NCBI GenBank assembly: GCA_013815535.1
Contig: JACDGC010000222.1
Coordinates: forward strand, 1-6,622
Source: Ktedonobacterales bacterium
GTDB lineage: Bacteria > Chloroflexota > Ktedonobacteria > Ktedonobacterales > JACDGC01
Length of the DNA: 6,622 nucleotides
Direction: 5' to 3'
The notes under the pieces were generated by a model. The model was not told where the DNA came from. It did no database searches and saw only the letters and a list, made by a program, of their open reading frames with translations. Position 1 is the stretch's first letter. Every line of letters begins with the position of its first letter. The translations under genes were made by a program, and so were the position numbers. Shown here in pieces: positions 1 to 4,419 of the stretch.

Positions 1-194
1 GCGAATTCACCCAGCCCATGTGACGCTTGCGAAAGTTGGGCGTTGGCTGCCGTGCGGGCTTGCTCTTGCACCGACTGGGCAGTTTGCTGAATTTGCTGCT
101 TGGCGTCTTGCGCGGACTGCTGGGCTGTCGTCGCCAAGTCTGGCGCGGTGGTGCCCTGGTTTGTGGTGCCATTCATCGTGTTGGGGTACGTCAT
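1..194 (-). CDS. Gln/Ala-rich coiled-coil protein, N-terminal part (cut by window edge)
   Basis: This is the first 64 codons of a minus-strand gene whose 3' end lies left of the window. The ATG at 194-192 has a good ribosome binding site (AGAGG at 207-203, 8 nt away), and the frame stays open to the edge. The peptide starts MTYPNTMNGTTNQGTTAPDL and then becomes Ala/Gln/Ser-rich with amphipathic heptad-like spacing (TAQQSAQDAKQQIQQTAQSV and onward). This predicts a long soluble helix or coiled coil. It ends ASHGLGEF, which resembles the boundary before a second amphipathic region seen in some LEA-like or stress-induced proteins of environmental bacteria. No signal peptide or catalytic motif is visible, so no function is assigned. 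It lies downstream of and codirectional with the DUF2807 lipoprotein but is separated by strong inverted repeats, so it is probably transcribed separately. I found no convincing promoter for it in 195-421. Confidence 0.75.
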   Translation of the reverse strand, partial: MTYPNTMNGTTNQGTTAPDLATTAQQSAQDAKQQIQQTAQSVQEQARTAANAQLSQASHGLGEF

Positions 195-421
195 GGGGGC
201 TACCTCTCTTGGTTAGTGCGGTGAAGGGGAATTGAAACGGCTCAGCGCCGTGTTTCCGTTGCTGGGATAGAAAACGCAATGATGATGCCAGTCGATCAAG
301 TTGAGCTTACAAATTGGTGGCGACAATGCCACGAGGCCCCTGGTTGCGCCGCATTGCTGCGGGAACCAGGGGCCTCGTGGTCGAGACACTGGGGGCTCAG
401 GTGACGGGATGCTTTCCCGCG
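195..421. other. Intergenic region with tandem inverted repeats
   Basis: This gap lies between the start of the partial coiled-coil gene and the stop of the DUF2807 gene, both on the minus strand. I see no coding frame with a ribosome binding site. Its main content is two hairpins (329-380 and 400-426, listed separately). The remaining part, 208-328, is moderately AT-rich and must hold the promoter of the left-hand gene, but no clear -35/-10 pair stands out. Confidence 0.6.
329..380. repeat. Large hairpin: perfect 17-bp inverted repeat with nested stem
   Basis: The arms CCACGAGGCCCCTGGTT (329-345) and AACCAGGGGCCTCGTGG (364-380) are exact reverse complements. The 18-nt interval contains a second 5-bp stem (CCGCA 349-353 with TGCGG 358-362) closed by a TTGC tetraloop. 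A 3x1 internal loop separates the two stems. The element begins 41 nt downstream of the minus-strand DUF2807 stop codon, so it may end that transcript or protect its 3' end. Neither strand has a T-run after the stem, so it is not a canonical intrinsic terminator. A dispersed palindromic repeat of the REP/MITE type is the main alternative. Confidence 0.85.
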
Positions 422-426
422 TCACC
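400..426. repeat. Hairpin spanning the stop codon of the DUF2807 gene
   Basis: GGTGAC (400-405) pairs with GTCACC (421-426), and GGGA (406-409) pairs with TCCC (415-418). A 2-nt bulge (419-420) and a 5-nt loop complete the stem. The TGA stop of the lipoprotein gene (424-422 on the minus strand) lies inside it. No T-run follows. It may act with the 329-380 hairpin at the 3' end of the message, but that role is inferred. Confidence 0.55.
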
Positions 427-1177
427 CTTGGGCATGCGTCACTTTGCCCAGGCCGGTGATATGCTGCGTCACCGTGGGGTCGCCATAATAGGTCAAGCTG
501 CCGACGCCGCTGATGGTGACATCGAGCGATTGGCTGGCGCGCACGGCGGCACTGCCCACGCCACTGAGCCGCACTTTGGCGGTTGCGCTGGCAAGTTGTT
601 CGCCTTTGTAGTCGCCCACCCCCGATGCGCTGACGTCTTCGTTGGTGGTGGTGCCGACCACCGTCATGTTGCCCGTGCCAGAGATCTTGACGGTCAGGCT
701 GTTCAGTTGCAGCCCGGTGAGGTTGATATCGCCCGCGCCGCTCAAGTCAACCGTGAGGTTGGGCGTCTTGAATTGCTGGGCCGTCACGGAGCCCGCGCCA
801 CTGAGCGTGATGGCCGTGAGGTCTTTGACGGAGAGCAGATAGATGATGGGCTTGGTCGGCTGAAGATTCGTATTTGGCTGGCTGTGAATGTCGAGCACGC
901 CGCCCTGCACATTCGTGTTGATGAGGGGCAGCAGATTATCCTCGGCTGAGATAGAGAGGCCCTCGGTGCCCGTTTGCGCGATCTCCAGGCTGCCGATGCC
1001 CGAGAGTTTCACACTGCTGAAGCCGCTCACTTGGCGAACATCGGTTTTGACGTTGCCCGAACCTTTCACCGTATTGCCTCCTATCAAACTGCCAGCACAG
1101 GCTGTCGCCCCCAGTGCCAGCATCATCATCACTCCAATCACAACACCATGATGTAGCGTAGAACGTCGCACGCACAT
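422..1177 (-). CDS. Lipoprotein with SGxG beta-repeat domain (DUF2807 / GIN-like)
   Basis: The 251-residue product is a predicted exported lipoprotein. Residues 1-27 form a signal peptide: Arg4-Arg5, a hydrophobic core GVVIGVMMMLALG, then GATAC with Cys27 as the likely lipidated residue. The start at 1177 is supported by AAAGGAG at 1194-1188, 10 nt upstream. The mature part carries eight Ser/Thr-Gly-x-Gly turns beginning at residues 59, 126, 146, 166, 185, 205, 223 and 241, each after alternating hydrophobic beta-strand residues. The last seven are spaced 18-20 residues apart, as in a right-handed beta-helix or solenoid. The opening pattern GSGNVKTDVRQVSGFSSVKLSG is typical of the DUF2807 (GIN, putative autotransporter-adhesin head) family. 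Its role is probably extracellular and structural or adhesive, with no enzyme motif. It follows the DUF1622 pair on the same strand but has its own promoter-like motif at 1248-1256. Confidence 0.88.
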   Translation of the reverse strand: MCVRRSTLHHGVVIGVMMMLALGATACAGSLIGGNTVKGSGNVKTDVRQVSGFSSVKLSGIGSLEIAQTGTEGLSISAEDNLLPLINTNVQGGVLDIHSQPNTNLQPTKPIIYLLSVKDLTAITLSGAGSVTAQQFKTPNLTVDLSGAGDINLTGLQLNSLTVKISGTGNMTVVGTTTNEDVSASGVGDYKGEQLASATAKVRLSGVGSAAVRASQSLDVTISGVGSLTYYGDPTVTQHITGLGKVTHAQG

Positions 1178-1247
1178 GGTCTATAAGCTCCTTTCAGTCC
1201 GCAAACACACAATGGATGAGCGAGCTCAGTGACCTCGCACCCTTTGC

Positions 1248-1256
1248 AGTGTAGCA
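1248..1256 (-). promoter_or_regulatory. Candidate extended -10 promoter for the DUF2807 lipoprotein
   Basis: On the minus strand the sequence reads TGCTACACT, a TGn extended -10 with hexamer TACACT (4 of 6 to TATAAT). Transcription would start near 1241, giving a leader of about 64 nt before the ATG at 1177. No good -35 is visible, as is common for extended -10 promoters. The same TGCTA core occurs at other gene starts in this window. Confidence 0.45.
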
Positions 1257-1277
1257 TGCGTCGACGCCCGCCAGGTG

Positions 1278-1291
1278 GTGACGTGCGTCAC
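1278..1291. promoter_or_regulatory. 14-bp palindrome, possible operator
   Basis: GTGACG (1278-1283) and CGTCAC (1286-1291) are exact reverse complements around a 2-nt centre. The site overlaps the stop codon of the downstream DUF1622 gene and would lie roughly 37-50 bp upstream of the inferred start from the 1248-1256 promoter, a usual place for an activator or repressor site. A 2-nt loop is too short for a stable RNA hairpin, so a DNA-binding site is more likely. Chance remains possible. Confidence 0.35.
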
Positions 1292-1599
1292 AGGGTCTGT
1301 GCTTCCCACGTGAAGATCCGCTTGAGGATGGTGCGGAGGGCGATGATGGCGGCGAAAAGGCCCAGTTGCGCGAACGAGTGGATGGTGATCGTTTTGAGCA
1401 GGGTTGCGGCGACCACTAGCGATAGCCCCAACATCACGCCCTCGGCCACGCGTTGCCGTGCCTGGCGCAGTGCCGTGGCGCGTGGCCCGCGCACCAGCGC
1501 GACGATGGCCCCCACGACCGAGCCGCTGATGATGATGGTGCTGACGAACTGAATCAGGATGATGGCAAGGGAGAGGATCCCCGCTTCACTCAGCAGCAT
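1288..1599 (-). CDS. Small integral membrane protein, DUF1622-like (second copy)
   Basis: The 103-residue protein has three predicted membrane segments, at about residues 8-36, 50-70 and 76-96. The loops carry basic stretches (RGPRATALRQARQR; LKRIF). The segment RVAEGVMLGLSLVVAATLLKTI, and then QLGLFAAIIALRTILKRIF, matches position for position the RLGRWLTLALEFELAADVVRT and QIGQLAAIATIRTLLNYFL segments of the gene immediately upstream, so the two are divergent paralogues. The ATG at 1599 lies inside the upstream gene with a 14-bp overlap and has GAGGGAGA (1610-1603) 3 nt away, indicating translational coupling. It probably forms a hetero-oligomer in the cytoplasmic membrane with its neighbour (inference). 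The biochemical function of the DUF1622 family is unknown to me. Confidence 0.85.
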   Translation of the reverse strand: MLLSEAGILSLAIILIQFVSTIIISGSVVGAIVALVRGPRATALRQARQRVAEGVMLGLSLVVAATLLKTITIHSFAQLGLFAAIIALRTILKRIFTWEAQTL

Positions 1600-1993
1600 T
1601 GGTCTCCCTCACGTTGCTTGCGCTAAGCGGGGTCGCCATCAGCGGATTTGCCACGGGGCGCGTGGCGACTTGGTCCACCTCTTGGCGCAAGAAATAGTTC
1701 AGCAGCGTCCGAATGGTGGCGATGGCGGCCAGTTGGCCGATTTGCGTCCAGTCGGGGGCGACGGCGGTGCGCACCACATCCGCTGCCAACTCGAACTCCA
1801 GCGCCAGGGTCAACCAACGACCCAGGCGCAGGCGCACATCCTCGGTGGCATCGGCCATGCCGTGGCGGCGCAGGAAGTAGACCAGCAAGCGCGCCACCGC
1901 TTCGATGGCCGCGAGGCCGATGAGGAGGGCCGCGACGACTTCGACCCAGTTCGCCAATTGCGCCGTCCAGCTTTTCAACACCGTTTCAACCAT
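1586..1993 (-). CDS. DUF1622 family membrane protein
   Basis: The 135-residue protein shows the DUF1622 pattern: a first membrane helix at about residues 17-40 (VEVVAALLIGLAAIEAVARLL), a basic linker with RRHG, then RLRLGRWLTLALEFELAADV and RTAVAPDWTQIGQLAAIATI, followed by RTLLNYFLRQE. The Glu inside the second helix (LALEFEL) is a polar membrane residue that is a hallmark of the family as I remember it. The last 30 residues are hydrophilic and probably cytoplasmic or unstructured. The ATG at 1993 has AGAGGGG (2005-1999) 5 nt upstream. It is the first gene of an overlapping pair, and a candidate promoter lies at 2067-2095. The function is uncharacterised. Confidence 0.9.
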   Translation of the reverse strand: MVETVLKSWTAQLANWVEVVAALLIGLAAIEAVARLLVYFLRRHGMADATEDVRLRLGRWLTLALEFELAADVVRTAVAPDWTQIGQLAAIATIRTLLNYFLRQEVDQVATRPVANPLMATPLSASNVRETNAAE

Positions 1994-2066
1994 AGCAACC
2001 CCTCTTCCTTGGCAGCGCGGTTGTCCTCATCAGTCCGCTCCGGCTGGCCCGCGTGCCCCTCTCATC

Positions 2067-2095
2067 ATCTTACAGCCAATCGGCTAACCAGGCAA
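2067..2095 (-). promoter_or_regulatory. Candidate promoter of the DUF1622 pair
   Basis: On the minus strand TTGCCT (2095-2090) and TAAGAT (2072-2067) are separated by exactly 17 bp; each matches the sigma-70 consensus at 4 of 6 positions. The start would fall near 2060, giving a leader of about 67 nt to the ATG at 1993. The spacer contains AGCC and GGCT half-sites around 4 nt, which could be an operator. The rest of 1994-2138 shows no other feature. Confidence 0.35.
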
Positions 2096-2138
2096 ACTCA
2101 GTTTCGATGACATATTGCAGCAGAAAGACGCCGCTCGG

Positions 2139-2312
2139 TCAAAGCGCCAGGTTGCCTGCAACCACCGAGGCCAGACCCGCCATCTGCAAACCCTTCCAGC
2201 CCGGATCAGGTAAGGGACGATGGTTCAGCGTCTTCATCGCCACCAGCAAGAAGTGCCCTTGCTCTTCGCCAGGCATCCGCGCCCAGGTGGTGGCTGGATT
2301 CATGATGGTCAT
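2139..2312 (-). CDS. Putative small protein of 57 residues (possibly the 3' part of a frameshifted 75-residue gene)
   Basis: The frame begins MTIMNPATTWARMPGEEQGH and continues with a hydrophobic/basic stretch (FLLVAMKTLNHRPLPDPG) and a C-terminus WKGLQMAGLASVVAGNLAL that may be an amphipathic or weak membrane helix. Codon third positions are mostly G or C, as in neighbouring genes, and the composition looks like real protein. The ATG has no ribosome binding site of its own. Its ATGA overlaps the stop of an 18-codon ORF that does have a strong one, so it could be translated by coupling. Alternatively, a single base change in the C5 run at 2328-2324 would join both frames. The family is not recognised. 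Without this gene, 1994-2430 would be an unusually long empty stretch for this window. Confidence 0.45.
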   Translation of the reverse strand: MTIMNPATTWARMPGEEQGHFLLVAMKTLNHRPLPDPGWKGLQMAGLASVVAGNLAL

Positions 2313-2365
2313 ATCGACGGGGAGGGGGCATGCCGTGTCGGCTGGTCGCTGTCATTAAGAAGCAT
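2309..2365 (-). CDS. 18-codon upstream ORF with strong ribosome binding site (leader peptide or 5' part of a broken gene)
   Basis: The minus strand has AAGGAGAT at 2380-2373, the best Shine-Dalgarno sequence in the window, 7 nt before the ATG at 2365. The frame encodes MLLNDSDQPTRHAPSPSI and stops at a TGA that overlaps the next ATG (ATGA, 2312-2309). So strong an initiation site in front of so short a frame suggests either a coupled leader peptide or the true start of the 57-codon gene, separated from it by a one-base frameshift in the C5/C4 tract at 2328-2319. Adding one C gives an uninterrupted 75-residue ORF. Confidence 0.4.
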   Translation of the reverse strand: MLLNDSDQPTRHAPSPSI

Positions 2366-2420
2366 CGATTCAATCTCCTTCCGTAATAAGAGGAAAGTAG
2401 GTGGCTACGCTGCCGAGGGG

Positions 2421-2429
2421 TGCTATAGT
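2421..2429 (+). promoter_or_regulatory. Extended -10 motif just before the small HTH gene
   Basis: TGCTATAGT is identical to the extended -10 upstream of pstS at 5714-5722. It ends 1 nt before the ATG at 2431, so a transcript from it would begin near 2436 and miss that start codon. It would then serve only a shorter form starting at the ATG at 2461, or be a chance or autoregulatory site. No -35 is apparent. Confidence 0.35.
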
Positions 2430-2430
2430 C

Positions 2431-2637
2431 ATGTCTGCTCCACAAGAGTATCTGTATAAGATGGAATTGGTGTTTTCGTTGATGCGTGAGACGGGGAAAA
2501 CCCGCTACACCATCGAAAAAGTTTTCGACCGTTTGGAAGCGATGGGCAAAATTCATCCTTCGCGCGATCCGCTGGATGATCGTAAAGTTCGCATCCCCAA
2601 AGATGAACTCGAAACACTGCGACAGGAATTAACCTAG
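2431..2637 (+). CDS. Small putative DNA-binding (helix-turn-helix-like) protein
   Basis: The 68-residue product has a helical N-terminal part (PQEYLYKMELVFSLMRETGK), then YTIEKVFDRLEAMGKI, which reads as a recognition-type helix. It ends SRDPLDDRKVRIPKDELETL, which resembles the beta-hairpin wing and final helix of MerR/HTH_17-type small regulators (a GKIxPxRDPxDxRxxxI pattern). It is probably a cytoplasmic transcription regulator; this is inferred from pattern, not a strong family match. The start is uncertain. ATG 2431 has GAGGGG (2415-2420) at 10 nt. GTG 2401 has AGAGGAAA (2389-2396), but the added residues use rare codons such as AGG and ATA. ATG 2461 would fit a promoter at 2421-2429. 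Codons are less GC-rich than in the flanking genes. It is divergent from the 2139-2365 micro-gene, which it might regulate. Confidence 0.75.
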   Translation: MSAPQEYLYKMELVFSLMRETGKTRYTIEKVFDRLEAMGKIHPSRDPLDDRKVRIPKDELETLRQELT

Positions 2638-2662
2638 CGACACCACCCAAGCAGTGCGGATG

Positions 2663-2688
2663 CATCTGACCATGTCTCCGATCAGATG
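2663..2688. repeat. 7-bp inverted repeat after the small HTH gene
   Basis: CATCTGA (2663-2669) and TCAGATG (2682-2688) are exact reverse complements with a 12-nt loop, and the stem can be extended by G-T wobbles. It starts 25 nt after the HTH gene stop and may be a weak terminator or processing hairpin. No T-run follows, and with this spacing an operator upstream of the next gene is also possible. Confidence 0.35.
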
Positions 2689-2696
2689 TGCTTATG

Positions 2697-2730
2697 TTGA
2701 CATTCCCTGTCTGGAAATGTGCGCTATGGT
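2697..2730 (+). promoter_or_regulatory. Possible promoter/operator region of the LLM oxidoreductase gene
   Basis: A perfect -35 hexamer, TTGACA, lies at 2697-2702. The only -10-like sequence, TATGGT at 2725-2730, is 22 bp further, too far for a normal promoter unless a regulator distorts the DNA. Overlapping the -35 is an imperfect inverted repeat, ACATTCC (2700-2706) with GGAAATGT (2713-2720), which could be the site of such a regulator. This is weak and inferred. Confidence 0.25.
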
Positions 2731-2775
2731 GTGTCGCAGCACAGATTCACGTAACATTGGGGAGGCAATGAGCGC

Positions 2776-3612
2776 ATGCACTATGGTTTCATCATTCCAC
2801 GTGGGACGGTGGCGGAGATTTTAGCGATGGCGGTGGCGGCGGAAGCTGCTGGGTGGGATGGCGTCTTTTATTGGGACGGCATCGCCATCCCCAACACCCC
2901 GGCTTTCGACCCTTGGGCCTTGTTGGCCGCCATCGCTGTGAAGACGGAGCGTGTGCGCATCGGCGCGTTGATCACGCCTGTCTCGCGGCGGCGGCCCTGG
3001 AAGCTGGCGCGTGAGACGATGACGGTTGACCGCCTCTCGCAGGGACGGCTGATCGTCCCCGTCGGCCTGGGCGCGTTGGATGACGCCGCCTTCGCGGGGG
3101 TGGGCGAGGCGACGGACCGCAAGACCCGCGCGGAACTGCTGGACGAGGGGCTGGCGATCCTCACTGGTTTATGGAGTGGCCAGCCCTTCCACTTCGATGG
3201 CCAGCATTACCACGTTGCGGAGATGGCCTTTCAGCCGACGCCCGTGCAGCAGCCGCGCATTCCCATCTGGGTGGTGGGTGGCTGGCCGCGCCCTCGCTCG
3301 ATGGCCCGTGCGCTGCGCTATGATGGTTTGTTGCCCAACAAATTCAACGATGATGGCACGCTGGGCACCGTCACCCCGCCCGACATCCGCGCCATGGCCG
3401 ACTATGCCGCCGCCCACCGCACCGCCACCACCCCATTCGACATCGTCTCTGAGGGCGAGACGCCGGGTGACGATGCCGCTGCCGCACGCGCCATCGTCGC
3501 CCCCCTGGCCGAGGCGGGCGCGACGTGGTGGATGGAGGCCCATTGGGGCGACGACGTGAACGTCGCCCAGTTGCAGGCACGCATTCACCAGGGTCCGCCG
3601 CGCCTGGGCTGA
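2776..3612 (+). CDS. LLM-class (luciferase-like) flavin-dependent oxidoreductase
   Basis: The 278-residue protein belongs to the bacterial luciferase-like superfamily, FMN- or F420-dependent TIM-barrel enzymes of the cytoplasm. Diagnostic stretches are the first strand MHYGFIIPRG, AAEAAGWDGVFYWD (residues 21-34), TERVRIGALITPVSRRRPWK (57-76), then ARETMTVDRLSQGRLIVPVG (78-97), the helix ELLDEGLAILTGLWSG (120-135), FDGQHYHV (140-147), and the strand before a Gly-Gly turn IPIWVVGGWPRPRS (162-175). The protein is shorter than typical 320-350-residue members because the C-terminal part is compact, but no core segment is missing. The substrate cannot be read from sequence. The start is supported by GGGGAGG (2759-2765), 10 nt upstream; the nearer ATG at 2768 is in another frame and closes after 18 codons. 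The gene converges on the diiron gene with 7 bp between stops. Confidence 0.92.
   Translation: MHYGFIIPRGTVAEILAMAVAAEAAGWDGVFYWDGIAIPNTPAFDPWALLAAIAVKTERVRIGALITPVSRRRPWKLARETMTVDRLSQGRLIVPVGLGALDDAAFAGVGEATDRKTRAELLDEGLAILTGLWSGQPFHFDGQHYHVAEMAFQPTPVQQPRIPIWVVGGWPRPRSMARALRYDGLLPNKFNDDGTLGTVTPPDIRAMADYAAAHRTATTPFDIVSEGETPGDDAAAARAIVAPLAEAGATWWMEAHWGDDVNVAQLQARIHQGPPRLG
3546..3568. repeat. 8-bp GC hairpin in the convergent gene ends
   Basis: GGGCGACG (3546-3553) and CGTCGCCC (3561-3568) are exact reverse complements with a 7-nt loop. It lies inside the last codons of the LLM gene and about 52 nt past the stop of the opposing diiron gene. It could help stop read-through of the minus-strand transcript, though there is no T-run and it may only reflect coding constraint (the encoded residues are WGDDVNVAQ). 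Confidence 0.3.
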
Positions 3613-3619
3613 GGTCGTG

Positions 3620-4360
3620 CTATCCCTGGCGGGCAATGACGTTGCACAATGTGTCCGCCACGGCAGTGAGGATGGCGGGGGAATAGCTGGGGCCTTTGTG
3701 GTCCAGAATGAAGGTGGCACGGTAATCCGTGTCGGTCAGATCCAGCGCCAGCACGCGCCGCACCAGCGTGGCGGCTTCGGGTAAGCGGTCGTGGTGGCGC
3801 GTCTGGCACACGCGCAGGGCATTGTAATAGTGCATCGCTTCATCGGCGCGCACACGCTCGATCCACGCGGCCAGCGCGGGGTGTCCCAGCGATTGATAGA
3901 GCGGCACATCGGTGGCATAGGAGCGTGTGGTTGCCAACTCATCATAGGCCAGCATCAGGCACAACTTGAACTCGTCTTCCAAAAACTCACCAAAGGCCGA
4001 GAAGTCGGCGGCGCGCTGGCGCATCTCGGCCTCGATGTCGTCTTCGCTGCGGCCAAAGGTGAGGGCATAGAGCCGCCGGAAGCCGACATAGTGGTTCATC
4101 TCGTCGCGCCGCCACACGGCCTCGAAGGACCAAAACTCCTCGGAATAGTGCGCGCCCGCGTCGCGCCGTCGCTCCAATTCCAGGCACAAGTTTTCGGCGT
4201 CATACTCTGAGCAGACGCTCTCCCAAAAATTGGGTTCCAGTTCCGCGCGTTGGTCGGGGGTGAGGTTGGCGAAATCGCGCGGGGTGAGCGGTGCCAACAA
4301 CTCCAGCGCTCGCCACGGACGGCTCTTAGACTGGTAAAGCAACACGACCTTTCCTATCAT
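3620..4360 (-). CDS. Diiron ferritin-like protein related to acyl-ACP desaturases
   Basis: The 246-residue helical protein carries two ExxH motifs, RRDEMNHY (Glu87, His90) and RADEAMHY (Glu174, His177), plus Glu141 in AYDELATTRSY and a candidate first-helix ligand Glu47 (NFWES). The spacing Glu87-Glu141 (54) and Glu141-Glu174 (33) nearly equals that of plant stearoyl-ACP desaturase ligands (Glu143-Glu196-Glu229 in the castor enzyme, from memory), so a complete carboxylate-bridged diiron centre is expected. The likely role is oxygen-dependent desaturation or oxidation in the cytoplasm; the substrate is unknown, and at 246 residues it is shorter than plant desaturases. AurF-type N-oxygenases are less likely, because the extra His four residues before the second ExxH Glu is absent (Val170). 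The ATG at 4360 has only AAGG adjacent to it; TTG at residue 7, preceded by AGGAAAGG, is an alternative start. Confidence 0.82.
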   Translation of the reverse strand: MIGKVVLLYQSKSRPWRALELLAPLTPRDFANLTPDQRAELEPNFWESVCSEYDAENLCLELERRRDAGAHYSEEFWSFEAVWRRDEMNHYVGFRRLYALTFGRSEDDIEAEMRQRAADFSAFGEFLEDEFKLCLMLAYDELATTRSYATDVPLYQSLGHPALAAWIERVRADEAMHYYNALRVCQTRHHDRLPEAATLVRRVLALDLTDTDYRATFILDHKGPSYSPAILTAVADTLCNVIARQG

Positions 4361-4392
4361 CCTTCATCTGCGACATGGCTGGCTGCCACAAC

Positions 4393-4409
4393 GCCCGCCA
4401 TGTGCGGGC
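4393..4409 (-). repeat. 6-bp hairpin in the leader of the diiron gene
   Basis: GCCCGC (4393-4398) and GCGGGC (4404-4409) are exact reverse complements with a 5-nt loop. It sits between the terminator-like element (4420-4446) and the diiron gene start (4360). No T-run follows on the minus strand, so it is not a terminator by itself. It may shape the 5' leader. Confidence 0.45.
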
Positions 4410-4419
4410 CGCATGCAAA

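Noticed and set aside
314..949. Plus-strand open frame of 211 codons
   Set aside because: It is antisense to the DUF2807 lipoprotein and runs through the large hairpin, with no ribosome binding site and no recognisable domain.
1559..2110. Plus-strand open frame of 183 codons
   Set aside because: It is antisense to the DUF1622 gene, with a composition typical of an anticoding frame (His, Gln, Arg and Gly rich).
2053..2358. Plus-strand open frame of 101 codons in the 1994-2400 gap
   Set aside because: No ribosome binding site, disordered composition, and it is antisense to the better-supported micro-gene.
2206..2556. Minus-strand open frame of 116 codons across the HTH gene start
   Set aside because: It overlaps the HTH gene antisense and is His/Arg rich. 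The alternative frame at 2139-2312 reads more like protein and is tied to a strong ribosome binding site.
2768..2824. ATG closer to the GGGGAGG site than the LLM start
   Set aside because: Its frame closes after 18 codons and lacks the conserved first strand. The ATG at 2776 gives the family's MHYGFIIP start.
3588..3607. CCAGG/CCTGG inverted repeat at the LLM gene end
   Set aside because: Only 5 bp with a 10-nt loop inside coding sequence, which is expected by chance at this GC content.
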